Below are positions 1 to 10,394 of a stretch of 64,000 nt of DNA, piece after piece (position 1 is the stretch's first letter; every line of letters begins with the position of its first letter). Below the pieces are notes generated by a model that did no database searches, was not told the origin of the DNA, and saw only the letters and a list, made by a program, of their open reading frames with translations. The stretch comes from Rutpela maculata. Taxonomy: Eukaryota; Arthropoda; Insecta; Coleoptera; Cerambycidae. Both the position numbers and the translations under genes were made by a program. The stretch lies in assembly GCA_936432065.2 (NCBI GenBank), contig OW386289.2:167771348-167835347 (forward strand), in the 5' to 3' direction.

Positions 1-934
1 AGTCTACACCGCACACGGTCTCGTACATTTACGGCATTCCCTGTTGTGTTTGTGTATTTCACATTTAACAAGATATGGTTGTGAGCTGTTCTCTTCGACA
101 GAATTATCGAAGTTATTTCAAAACAACTTGTAATCCTAATTAACATAATTTCCAAACATCACACACAAATAATACCCCGGATCGTATTAAGTCGCTACCT
201 TTGTTTGCACATATATACCTAGTTTCAAAGCCGTGTTACGTATGCAATTTACATCAAGTACGAATCCGGGGCTCGTCTGCAAAGGTTGAATTACCTTGTA
301 TCTTAGCAGTACACGTCAAAAACGTCCACGGAATTCCTTCCGGCACACTCGGAGAGAAAAGCGGTATCTTGCCCAGGAGTCACGTACCATCCAGGGGGCG
401 GAGTATTGGCGCATGCAGCTCACTTTGATCTTCGCTAATTGTGTTTATCTATATCGGTAATAACTGCCTAACACACAGGCACGAAACGCTCCTAATTGGA
501 TGCGATTATTTTGGTGTTGCTACTAGAGAGCGGGATTTGATTATGAACTTGTACGTTTTTTATGTGAGTGGGAATGCATATATTTTCAACGAACGTTAAT
601 ACAAGAGACATTGTTTAATAGTCAGATATTAACGGGATTATACCAATTTCAAAGAAATATGATCAGCATTTCATGACAACTTACATTTAATTGTATAATA
701 CCTAAATAATGTATAGATACTTCTCTGTCAAACAATAAAATGAGAAAAATGTTATGACTAGAAAAAACAGGTCATTTTTGGTTATTTAATTTTTAACTTG
801 AACCTGAAAGTCGTTTTAGTAATTCCTTAAATTTATTTTTAATTTCAAAAAATTAACATATTGTGAATGAATTAATACATTACAATCGAAGGCTCTGTTT
901 ACACAGACCCACAAAAAAAAAAAATGAGACCAGC
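1..934. other. Unassigned A+T-rich sequence
   Basis: No gene, RNA or repeat boundary is recognised here. The part around 240-420 is richer in G+C than its surroundings and could be part of an exon or promoter, but it has no convincing reading frame beginning with ATG. The right end runs into the inverted/tandem repeat block. Confidence 0.4.
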
Positions 935-2395
935 GAACTAGACCCATGGATCCCTATGTATTTTCGGCCGCTGAATCCAAATCTGAGGTAAAGAAAATCG
1001 TACACTCCCAAAATCATTAGCTAGAGCCAAAAAAACACCTCTGGAATGGGGTAAAAAGAAGATTAAGCTTCGAAAATGTCTAAGTTTTGTTAAAGTGATA
1101 AGAAACGGCATCAGGTCCGACGGCATAAACTGCCCCTACAGGGTTGAGAACAACTTACGTACCATCAACATCCTACAGTGTCAAACTTCAGTGGGTGTGA
1201 AAACTACCCCCTATGTAAGATTTAACTATAAAAAGTTACAGTGACTTCTATAAAAATTAGAAACACCTGCGTTGTGTGGAAGTGAGAAAAACTAGACTAT
1301 GTTGACGACGCTGTGCTTGAAAACCACCCCCACAGGGTTGCGAGATGCCATACCTATATCCGTAGGATGTTGGAAAAACAGAGAAAAACTAACCGGATTT
1401 ACATTTTTATGGATGTTATAATTGGCAAAAACCGTGTTGTATACTTGGAGTTTGAAACTCATCTCTTATCAATGTTATTAAGCGAAAGGATATAAACTAC
1501 CGTCACTCAAGATGCAACGAAAAAACTGTTGCAGTGACTACTGAAAAAGCAATACTGTTGCTTTCATTTTCAGTCAGTAAGACGATCATTCGAAACTAAA
1601 GTAAAAAGATATTATAAAAAGAAAGAATGAATCGAAGGCCGTGTATGTTTTGTGAGGGAGGAGGGGGGGGGGGGGGCGGGAGGTTTCAAGCACAGCGTCG
1701 AACTTAGTCTAATTTCTTATCACCAACACAAAATTTAGACGTTTCGAGTTTTTTCAGAAGTCACTGCAACTTCTTATAGTTGTTTCTTACACTGGGGGTA
1801 GTTTTCACCCCCTAGGGGAGTGGAATTGAATAACAACAGTGGTACGTGACTTTCTAAGTCTAAATCTAAATACTACGCAATTTTAACCAATCATAGCATC
1901 CATAAAAATGGAAATACTTTTAGACCAATGTTTTTTCTTGTTTTTCCTGTATCATTTAAGATAAGGGATGACTTTTAGCAGTGCTGTTGGGGTAGTTTTC
2001 AATAATTGGGCCACAACTACTACAAACTCTTCTCACCTTTCGAGCTTTTTCGAGGGTCACTGCAGCTTCTTTTAAGTTGAATCTTGAATTGGGAGTAGTT
2101 TTCACACCCTCTGAGGGTTGACACTGTAGGACGTTGACGGTACGTAAGTTTCTAGTACTACGCAATTTCAGCCAATCATAGCATCCATGAAAATAGAAAT
2201 CCTGTTGGATTTAACGTTTTTATTGTTTTTCTCGTGTCCTTTAAACTTAAAGGTGGTTGTTTTCAAACCTATTGAGGCAGTTTATGGCGTTGGACCTGAT
2301 GCAGTTTCTTATTACTTTAACAAAACTTAGACAGGTCGAGCTTTTTCAGCAGTCATTGCTGTTTTGGATCGATTTTTTTTTATATGGAAGGTAGT
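935..2395. repeat. Inverted and tandem repeat block, units of roughly 250-300 bp
   Basis: A diverged unit recurs in both orientations. About 1080-1330 and about 1690-2350 are inverted relative to each other. Shared landmarks are the words CACAGCGTCG / GACGACGCTGTG, AGTCACTGCA and its complement, GTAGTTTTCA, and CCAATCATAGCATCCAT (seen twice, near 1889 and 2172, in direct orientation). A G-run with one C interruption lies at 1656-1682, between the two orientations. The short reading frames inside are not conserved between units, so coding is unlikely. This looks like a fold-back element or a degenerate satellite. Confidence 0.6.
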
Positions 2396-2689
2396 TTTAT
2401 ATGGAAGGTAGTGACTATTGGAACGTGTAGATCGTCGAATTCTACCCCAATTCTATCCTATAACGTTATTTTTGCTTTAATGCCCGCCGGAGTTGATTTT
2501 TAAGCAAAAAAAACTGGTTTCTCAAAGGTTTTAAGCTAATTACTCAGAGGATCATATATTCGAAAAAGTTTGTCATAACAAAAAAGTTAGCTTATGAAAT
2601 AACAAAAATAATCCATGAAATAAAAATTCGTTTAAGCTCTCATCGTTGCCGAGATACAGTTAACATTCGGTCCATTTGAACGTAGCCCT

Positions 2690-3085
2690 GAAAAGGTCAC
2701 AATAAAATTGTGGGAGGTTACTAAAATTGGTCCAAAATCGAAAATTGAGATAACATCAAATCTTTACGTTTTGAGATCCCAGGAACCCAAAAAAGTGGTT
2801 TCTGAAAAATGTGTGAGTGTGTATGTATGTCAGAACGATAGCGACGAAACTACTAAACGGATTTGGATGAAACTTTGCATGAGGGTTTCTTTAGTGCTCC
2901 AGAAGATCTGAAAAGGTTTTGGTTGAGATCGGATTACGTTTAGTGCCGTTTTGGCACAACAAGTTGTTTATTTTTTGATTACCTACAATTTGTAATCGAA
3001 CCATTGAAAAGCTGTAAATATTCCGATTTCAACGATATATCACACTTGCACCCTTTCTATTTGGTTTCCGTGAAAAAAAATTAAA
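2690..3085 (-). repeat. Dispersed repeat C, copy 1 (inverted copy at 14640-15053)
   Basis: About 400 bp match 14640-15053 in the opposite orientation. Common words include GTGCCGTTTTGGCACAAC, AGATCGGATTACGTTTAG and AACCATTGAAAAGCTGTAAA. Part of it (TTTCATCAAAATCC-like followed by a CA-rich stretch) is of a style common in insect interspersed repeats. No coding capacity is seen. The family is not identified. Confidence 0.7.
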
Positions 3086-3393
3086 AAACAAAATAACAGT
3101 CTATAGAGTCACGCTTAATGCCTAAGATATATTTTATAATTTAACCTAACGTTCGGTAGACTAGTGTGCTAAAGCGTGCAGACTATTAAACATGTTTGTT
3201 TTAAGAACGTCAACACAATTGTGTTCTTTGCGAGAGAGGAGAAACTTTTAAGCCGGTGGTAGCTGTGTGGAGCCTACACAACCCATAAGGAGACCGTGTG
3301 ATTACGGACAGCCCTCAACTGGGTCCAGAGTGAGTTTTTCATCAAATAAAATAATAAAACATTGACATTAAAAGTCCAAAATCTTTGAACCTA

Positions 3394-3414
3394 TTTCCGG
3401 CGCATCGCCGGAAA
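3394..3414. repeat. Perfect hairpin, 9-bp stem and 3-nt loop
   Basis: TTTCCGGCG at 3394-3402 and CGCCGGAAA at 3406-3414 pair perfectly around the loop CAT. It is G+C-rich within A+T-rich flanks. The function is unknown. Confidence 0.6.
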
Positions 3415-3546
3415 CATTTCCGTTAATCATAACCTTAAAATTATATAAACAATCATAACCTAAAAACAAAGTCCAATACCAACTTAAAAATTTTTGGACA
3501 ACTCTCAAAAAATAAATTCCCCCAGGAAAGTTTTGGAACTAGAATT

Positions 3547-3560
3547 TTGACAGCTGTCAA
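3547..3560. repeat. Perfect palindrome TTGACAGCTGTCAA
   Basis: A 14-bp perfect palindrome and one of five perfect inverted-repeat sites between 3394 and 3782. A related site, TGACAGCT-G-AGCTGTCA, is at 3637-3653. The CAGCTG core is an E-box, so bHLH binding is conceivable, but this is inference. Confidence 0.55.
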
Positions 3561-3659
3561 AGTGACATCCCCAACAAAGTTATTGATAAAAATTATTAAC
3601 AGTTCTCCAACTAACAACTTTTAGACGCATTTTATCTGACAGCTGAGCTGTCAAAAAAT

Positions 3660-3675
3660 CTTTCGCGCGCGAAAG
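3660..3675. repeat. 16-bp CpG-rich perfect palindrome
   Basis: CTTTCGCGCGCGAAAG is its own reverse complement. Another G+C-rich hairpin, CGACCGG (3759-3765) with CCGGTCG (3776-3782), follows within about 100 bp. It could be a regulatory or origin-like cluster, or the end of a mobile element. Confidence 0.5.
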
Positions 3676-3914
3676 TAACTGACACTTGTCAAAAAAGACT
3701 CAAAATATATAGTGACCAGTAGCAGAATTAAAGTCCCCAACCTTTCGGTAATCGCCCCCGACCGGTCAGATAAAGCCGGTCGAGGATTAGAAATTTATAA
3801 ATTAAAACTAAAGAGAAACATGGACACACCATGGACTCAAAAATAGATAGAGCAGCCACACAAAAGAAGATGTGTGGTTGGTCAAAAGGGTGGCCAACCC
3901 AACTCTCCCCAACA

Positions 3915-4036
3915 AGGATGTCTGGTGATTACGCCTCAGTCACCTCAATAGTCTCTCTGGATAGGAGAACTATTATGAGAAGCGTTAAAATGAAACAAGT
4001 AGGTTCAAATCCCACCGATCGCAAGACTTTTTTTTC
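3915..4036 (+). repeat. tRNA-like, SINE-like segment with B box and T-run
   Basis: GGTTCAAATCC at 4002-4012 is a good Pol III B box (T-arm) sequence. The text around it, GTAGGTTCAAATCCCACC, reads like the T-arm and acceptor of a tRNA. T8 at 4028-4035 would serve as a Pol III terminator. An A-box-like stretch may lie near 3921-3937 (TCTGGTGATTACGCC) but the match is weak, and I could not fold a full cloverleaf. It is probably the tRNA-derived head of a SINE, or a decayed tRNA pseudogene, rather than a working tRNA. Confidence 0.4.
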
Positions 4037-4158
4037 TATTTTAATATAAAGAAAATAATTAAGATTAATAAATATAATTAAATGAGATCGTTTATATTTT
4101 TTAGTGCTCTTTTCGGCTTCAAAAATACACCGGGTGGGGACCGGGTGGGGAGGTTCAA

Positions 4159-4183
4159 GCCGCTTCCAGTAGCTGCCGATTTT
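4159..4183 (-). repeat. 25-nt word shared in inverse orientation with 13067-13091
   Basis: The 25 bases here are the exact reverse complement of 13067-13091; the core is GCAGCTACTGGAAGCGGC on the minus strand. Exact identity over this length between two distant sites in the window suggests a shared end of a dispersed element. Its other boundaries are not resolved. Confidence 0.6.
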
Positions 4184-5239
4184 CCTATTTTGCAAACGTT
4201 GCAAATATTTTAAGTATGCATTTCTCTTTCAGCTTACTGCAGCTAATGTGTGACTAAATTATTTTCACTTTCAGAAAACAAGAGGGTAAAAATGTACAAA
4301 AAATGTTGGATTTATAGCTAAAATTAATTTGACAGTGTAATTTTAATTTATCATTCAGAACAGCACATCCAGTAGGCGGTTATACTAGTCGCTAGTAATA
4401 AGAAAAATCCAATTATTTTATAGTTATTGCTGTAGTTTTCTTGTATTCACAATAAAAAAAAATAATTACCATTCTGATTCCCATACTATAACAAATTAAG
4501 CACCTATTTTCTTATTTAACGTTACGTTCTAATATGTATTTCCAAACTGTTGCAATCTAATTACTACATGTTGACGTAAACCGACACATATCAACTGTCA
4601 GGTGGCCACCAGAGGTCCCGGCTCCATTGTATTGATTGCGGTTAAGTTACAAATAGATACATACATACATATTAACCACTACATATATATGGGTGTTCGA
4701 GTCTCTACATCAGAAACTGATTTCTCAAATGTCAAATACGCATAATAGGTTCATGAATCTACGTCTAATTTTAAGTGAGTAAAAATTGGAAACAAGATGT
4801 TTTTTAGTGGGAAATATGGTGAATGCGCTAGTGATAAAAATTCTATTTTTTTCGGAACTGCAATAAAATTGGTAGTTGGATATTTTAGGAGTCGCTGATA
4901 CCCAACCTGATATCAAAAGTTAAGAATTTCAAATGGCAAATTCGATATGGCTGCCATAATTGCAATATTTCAAACGTATTTTTTAAAACGGAATTCCACC
5001 TATAACGACCTTTTTTTAAGTACGTTCCGACCAACGTACAACTTGGAACTCAGTTTCTTCAAAGGTAAGTATTTTTAAAGACATTTCCCAAAGAAATTGG
5101 ACTACACTTATGATTCCTCTTCTTGCTACCTCCTTTATTCATAACGTCTTGTCATGAATTTGTTCCGGTTGATGTGTCCAAAAATTGAAAGGATTCGAGA
5201 GAATATGACGCTCGGTGGAGGGTCGCTTTTGGGGGCATA
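4184..5239. other. Unassigned A+T-rich sequence
   Basis: No coding or structural feature is recognised between the shared 25-nt word and the reverse transcriptase relic. A short TA/CA microsatellite-like run (ACATACATACATAT) lies near 4660. Confidence 0.4.
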
Positions 5240-5910
5240 TATCTTTGAGAATCTCAGATGAGCAGTTCGCATATCGGACTAGACATTCAACCGAACTCCA
5301 CTACTCCATCTATTTAATCACAAGTCACTGGTGCAATCTTCTTAGACGTTGCCAAGGCTTTCGACCGGGTCTGACACGCTGGTCTCTTAGCAAAGATGAT
5401 AGACATGGGGTTCCCCATGGGGACCATCAAGCTGGTGGGATTCTATCTCCACCGAAGGAAACTTCAAGTGATGATAACAGACCAACTATTAACTTACAGA
5501 CCCATGGAAGTAGATATGCCGCAGGCATCGGTACTATCTTCGCGCCTGTTCACCGTATTCACCTTCGATCTACCACGGACCGAGAGAACCGCCCCGGAGC
5601 TTTATACGGACGACACGGCAGTCGTTGTAGGATTCAGGCTAGCAAGACTGACCACCCGCTATCTCCAGTAAGCCCCATCTCTACTGGCAGTATGGTGGAA
5701 CATGTGGAAAGTTGCAATAAACGCAGAGAAAAGTAAGGCAATGTTTTTCAGGTGAATGAGGAAGAAGATACCCGTAACCATGAAGGGCGAGGACATCCAA
5801 TAGCACGACACCATCAAGTACCTTGGCGTGATCATGAACGGAAGCCTGATGTGGAGACAGAACACTGAGGAAATAATCGAAAAAGACCAAAACGCTAATC
5901 TACCCAATGG
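5240..5910 (+). pseudogene. Non-LTR retrotransposon reverse transcriptase relic (jockey-like)
   Basis: Translation across frames gives a decayed RT domain in the right order: DEQFAYRTRHSTE (fingers), FLDVAKAFDRV (motif A), IKLVGFYLHRR, MPQASVLSSRLFTVF (from the PQGSVLSPLLF motif), LYTDDTAV (from YADD) and finally IKYLGVIMNGSLMW. This is the palm-to-thumb order of jockey-type non-LTR reverse transcriptases. At least two frame changes and in-frame stops (for example just after AFDRV) show that it is dead. The catalytic YADD is altered to YTDD. No endonuclease part and no 3' tail are seen. It is similar in kind to the relics at 22.2, 32.4 and 48.6 kb but not obviously the same family. Confidence 0.8.
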
Positions 5911-5934
5911 TGGGGAGTCAGAGCCAGCTCAGTT

Positions 5935-6480
5935 TGGTATAATAAACGTATAAAACGTATAAACGTATAAAAATCGTTGCGATTTTCTGAATATACGTTA
6001 TATATACGTGAAAATGTCCGCGCGATAAACGTATATTGCCGGTATATGATATACTGGTGAAAAAAATTACAAAATTAAAACTGTGAAAATCAATTACAAA
6101 AATTTATTTGGCATAAAAGAGGTTATTAAAAACGTATACAAATTATATTTGAAGTATTAGTTATATTGTGACATTGAATACATATTGAATACAGCGTTTT
6201 TTTTTTTAATATCAATATAACGTATATAAAACGCATATTAAACGTTTCCCTAAATGTCATGTAACAATGCTTTAAGATTGATTGGAAACCTGATTTAAAT
6301 ACCAAAAATGTAGGTTTCATTATTTAAAATCAGCATAAATGTTGTAATTTTCAATTAAGGTTTAAGAATGTGATAAACATTATGTATAAAAATAGTTATT
6401 GTATATACCATATATATACTTATACCAAAAATATACCCAGTATACGTATATTATACCATAAATATACTACTGTGTGTTGC
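5935..6480. repeat. ATACGT/GTATA-rich low-complexity region
   Basis: Both ends carry repeated short words such as CGTATAAAACGTATAAACG (near 5946) and TATACCATATATATACTTAT (near 6405). They are partly complementary across the region, so it can fold on itself. It may be a MITE with degenerate ends, but no target duplication was found. Confidence 0.4.
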
Positions 6481-7149
6481 TTGGGATGCTGACGCTTATC
6501 AGGACACTCATCATAGAGCAATGGCACGGGTTCATCGATTGTAGTTATGTCTGAAATTTGGTATTTGGTTTACTGAGTTGATTTGGAAACTCTTCATCAG
6601 TTCTCGACTATATTACGTATTTAAAAATATTTCGAAACTGATAAAAATGCTTTATTTATGCCAAATCAATGAAAACGTCTGAAAGCGAAATATATCATTT
6701 TTGAACCCTTTTAAAAACTTATAATGAGCTATTCAGACGTTTTCATCAATTTCAACTCCATTTTACCAACATTTGAAAAACAATTTTTTTTTTCAACATT
6801 TTGCAACTTTAAACCCTGATATCTCAAAATCGGCCCATGAAAAACGTCTGAAATTATTTTTCCGACATTATTGACGTTGAATAGGATAGAATAGTTTCGT
6901 CCGTAACTACAAAAATTTTTTTTTAAATTTTTAAAAAATTCCCGCCAAGAAACGTCCCGTAGTTTTTGTCTAAAATTTTGGTGGGCGGATATGGAATTGA
7001 TGTACTTTCATAATACTGCGGTTTTGTTCGTAACTGCAAAAAAAAATTTTTCGACTTTTATTTTTGTCAACTTTGGTGAAATTTCTCCTTATAGAAAAGA
7101 TATTCAATTCTGATTTTTTCGGCCATTTTTGGTGTTTTCTATTGTTTTC
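6481..7149. other. Unassigned A+T-rich sequence
   Basis: The word AACGTCTGAA or its complement recurs near 6675, 6730 and 6843, hinting at a diverged internal repeat. Nothing else is recognised. Confidence 0.35.
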
Positions 7150-7350
7150 CAAGACGGTGGGTGGATTGACCTACATATGTGACAGGTCTAATGTAAGGCA
7201 GGCGGTCCGGTCCCTTGTCTATTAAATGTTAGGCAAGTAAAAGATCCCTACTCTTCTTATTTCCAGGTTGGAGGTAGCTCGTCTCCTGGCGTCGGTGATA
7301 GGCCCTGGTAGCGGAAATAGGCCGACGTTAAATAAATAGATAAAAAAAAA
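7150..7350 (+). repeat. Possible retroposon 3' end
   Basis: A G+C-richer stretch (7190-7325) ends in a short TAAATAAATAGA-type tail followed by A9, a shape typical of non-LTR or SINE 3' ends. No RT coding is attached and no target duplication was identified, so this is tentative. Confidence 0.3.
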
Positions 7351-8121
7351 ACTTTTGACGCACCACAAATTTTTGGGTGCAAATATTTTTTCGTAACCAG
7401 GTCATAATACATAAGAATCAACAATAACATTTCTAGTGGAATGCTGTGGCCGAAAATAATCAGTTCAACTGTAATAGTATTATAAAATTGAGGAAAATTT
7501 TATTAACCTTCGTCTTCCCGGGTGGGGTACAAATGTACCCCAGAAACCTTTTTTTTCTTGCATATTTTCCCAAAAAGTGCATATTTTTTGTGACTAATTT
7601 TATTTTGTGTCAATATTGCAAACAATTACTGCTCGTCAAACAAGATTTTTTTTTAAATTTTTAGAAATAATAATTTTTGAATATCCTGGGGTACATTTGT
7701 ACCCCACGTGGGAATCTGCGGTGGTATATTTGTACCCCACGCTGGGAATCTCCAATAAAGCAATACTCTGCTCGCAGAATATGCAATCGATGGCCAATGG
7801 CAATTTTTGGCCAATTATTAGATATTGCGTCCCTAAACGCTTTCATTTTATGGGGCATCAAGTATCCAAAAAAACCTGAAACTAAGGACCTCCGACGGTA
7901 TTTTTTACTTCAGTTAGGAGAAGTTCTGGTAAAAGAAAATATTATACGGAGATATAATGAACGAGGATGCTTGAGCAACACACTAAAGCAGTATATGCGG
8001 GATGTTGCTCCAGACTTGGCATCGGCCCCAGTTGAAACACCAAGAGAAGGACTTGCAAGTGGACGTTGTTATCTATGTACACGAAATAAAGACCGCAAAT
8101 CTAGGCAAATTTGCATGGAGT

Positions 8122-9638
8122 GTCAAAACCCGAGCTGTGCCGAGTACCAAAAAAAAGTACTTGCAAAAATTCGAGTACGAGTACCCGATTCATTTTACTT
8201 ATGAGTACAATACTCGTAAATATTTTATTAATAAGAAAGTATAAGTACGAGCAATACTCGCAAAACCATCATAAATTCGAGTAACGAGTACGAGTACCCA
8301 TAACCATTAAAATAAGTTAATATTTTCTCTAGATAGTCTTTAATATAGATAAGAACAGATAAAAAGACACTCAGTCAAGTTTAAAATAAAATAAAACCTT
8401 TTATTTAATAAAACAAATTTAACGAAATAACCATTAGGCATTATGGTTCACAGAAAATAAAAACATTATTATTTATAACATAGGCATAGGACGTCTCACT
8501 TTTTATTAGCAGAACTTCATAGAAGACCTCATTTTGAAATAAAAGTCTCTTCAAACGTTGCTCCTTATTATCATTTTTGTAAATAATCGCTCATAAAAAA
8601 AAAGTGATATTGCTGCGAATGACTTAAGTATTTCGTAGCAAATAATTCAATACTGAAAATCATCACCTATCTATTATATTATTTCTGGTGGCGAAAATAG
8701 AAGGGGTATTTATGATTTATTTTAATAATAAAAAATGATCGCCGAATTGAAATTTTCCACACATTTTCAAAAAATATGAAATTGCATTCAATGTTATCCC
8801 GAAAATAAATAAAATAAAATAAAATAATAAATAAGACAATGTAAAATCATGATTTGGCTTCTAATCAGTATATTGTCGCTTTTTCTTGAAAACTATGCGC
8901 CGTATCGATTTCTGGCAAAAGGGCATTTTCTAAATGAAATTGAATGCGGTTTAATATTTTTTGAAAATATTTGCAAAATTTCAATTCGGCGATAATTTTT
9001 TCTTAAGTTTTATGAATAGTAAATATCTCTCCATCTTTGTATCTTCTCAATTCGTAATAATAGGCAATCAATGGTTTTCAGTATTGAATTATTTGCTCTC
9101 AAAAAAGTCATTCGCAGCAATATCACGAATTTTTTTGCGAGCGGTTATTTTAAAAAATAATAATAATAATAAAAATGTATTTACAAATACAATGCCCTGT
9201 ATCACAGAAACGAAGCATCTTAGGATCGATGATTATGGACACTTTTATTCTCAAAATTAGGTCTTTTACCTAATGAAGTCATGCTAATAAAAAGTGAGAC
9301 ACTCTGTATAATATCAAATATATATAATATACACTGCTAAGCTGACGACAGATGACAATTGACTAGTTAGTGCCTGAGCCCTTAGTGATAAACTAATGTC
9401 TGCACACTAAAGTAAACTAAATCTCTGAGACTACTGTACCAGAGGGGGTTGAGTACTCGTGAAAAGTAACAATTTTTGACGAATACTTTGTACGAGTAAT
9501 TTTTAATGTGCTGCAAATACGAGTATTAAGTCCTCTAAACCAAAAAGTACTTACGAATAATTAAAAAAGAGTACTTTTAGTACTCGAGTACAAAATACGA
9601 GTAAAGTATCCGTGTACTCGCCCAGCTCTGGTCAAAAC
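8122..9638. mobile_element. hAT-type non-autonomous element in the piggyBac zinc module
   Basis: The 8-bp direct repeat GTCAAAAC is at 8122-8129 and 9631-9638. The enclosed element (8130-9630, 1501 bp) has ends CCGAGCTGTGCCGAGTAC on the left and, on the minus strand from the right, CAGAGCTGGGCGAGTAC. An 8-bp duplication with a C(A/C)G start fits hAT. Subterminal regions are full of GAGTAC/GTACTC words, presumably binding sites. There is no transposase; the centre holds another element (8489-9306). Confidence 0.85.
8487..9308. mobile_element. Fold-back mariner-type MITE inside the hAT element
   Basis: Long inverted arms run inward from both ends. CTCACTTTTTATTAGCA (8497) pairs with TGCTAATAAAAAGTGAG (9282). 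The pairing continues through TGCTGCGAATGACTT / AAGTCATTCGCAGCA (near 8610 and 9105) and ATCGCCGAATTGAAA / TTTCAATTCGGCGAT (near 8739 and 8978). TA flanks the right end at 9307-9308, and the likely left TA is 8487-8488. The terminal CAGAGTGTCTCACTT resembles mariner-type MITE ends. No coding sequence. Confidence 0.75.
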
Positions 9639-9769
9639 TTCGTATGTGCAGAACACCATGTAAATTAAAAACATGTTTAATTATCAGAAGTATAATTCTC
9701 ATCATGGTATACAAATATACCCCACCTGGGAATCTACGTAGCTTTTTTGACTGGAAACACGAAGGTTAA

Positions 9770-10394
9770 ATTGTTATATACATTTCGTTCATTGTTTCTT
9801 TTAATTTCAAATTCCTGTTTTTCATAAATCTCAAGCAATAACAAAAGTTCCGTTATAAAATCGCCGCAAAATGCCCAGTACAAAAATTAATATACACCTG
9901 AGGTCCTGTCAACAAGTGCTTAATCGCTTCCACGGCGAGGGTCAATTTAGACGCTTAAATTTACTAACCTCCGCCGTTCCCATCCGCACCCGACTAATTA
10001 ACTCATTAAAATATTATGGTCTCTATATGTGTGTCTGTCTGTTTCACCACTAGGCCACTCCATCTCCATCTTCTCTGCGGCTCCCGTCCATGCCGGAATG
10101 CGGCGGGCGCGACCGCAACGTCGGGGGGTGGACACTGAATGATGAAATCATCTCGAGATGGTCGGAGGCCTGCAGTGCTTCGACCTCCGCGGCTACAGGC
10201 CCGGCCCGAACCGCAAAACCAAGTCGCACTCAGGAGTATTGGCGGTGTTGCCAGCAGGAACAGAATGTGTAGTTTTCTGGAACTCGTTTAATAGTTTCAC
10301 AGATGCGATTTTATCTGCAACGATTTATGACCCAGTTATTTTAGATTTTAACCCAGACAAAAATATTGTGAATCTGTAAATAATAGGGAAGCAA
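9770..10394. other. G+C-rich island around 10080-10270, unresolved
   Basis: This is the most CpG-rich stretch of the first 20 kb (words such as GGCGGGCGCGACCGCAAC). All three plus-strand frames contain stops within about 200 bp, and none of the translations resembles a family I know. It could be a first exon or promoter island of a host gene, or an old insertion. ATGs at 10090 and 10158 open frames of 60 and 73 codons that I cannot support as genes. Confidence 0.35.

Larger units (their letters stand above)
7770..9668 (+). pseudogene. piggyBac transposase C-terminal fragment, split by a hAT insertion
   Basis: Translation from about 7770 gives NRWPMAIFGQLLDIASLNAF, the conserved end of the DDE_Tnp_1_7 domain. 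A basic linker follows, then a C-terminal cysteine-rich zinc module starting GRCYLC and CMEC. The module breaks at 8129, where foreign DNA starts. Directly after the second copy of the 8-bp duplication (9631-9638) the same frame supplies VCAEHH and a stop at 9666-9668, completing the C-x2-C...C-x2-C...C-x2-H pattern. The whole N-terminal and catalytic core is missing between 7507 and about 7770. The protein cannot work as a transposase, although the fragment had an open frame before the interruption. Confidence 0.85.
7503..9769 (+). mobile_element. Internally deleted piggyBac-like element with TTAA duplication
   Basis: TTAA at 7503-7506 and 9766-9769 flank matching ends: the left begins CCTTCGTCTTCCCGGG and the right, read on the minus strand, begins CCTTCGTGTTTCCAG. 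TTAA duplication is diagnostic of piggyBac-family elements. Inside the ends are palindromic copies of GGGGTACA(A/T)(A/T)TGTACCCC (7523, 7688, partly 7723, and near 9705), probably subterminal transposase-binding repeats. Only the last part of the transposase remains, so this copy is non-autonomous. It has been enlarged by a later hAT insertion at 8130-9630. Confidence 0.85.

Noticed and set aside
3929..4204. Minus-strand 91-codon frame containing SVGFEPTCF
   Set aside because: The GFEPT motif is the well-known false protein obtained by translating the complement of a tRNA T-arm (GGTTCAAATCC). It supports the tRNA-like call rather than a gene.
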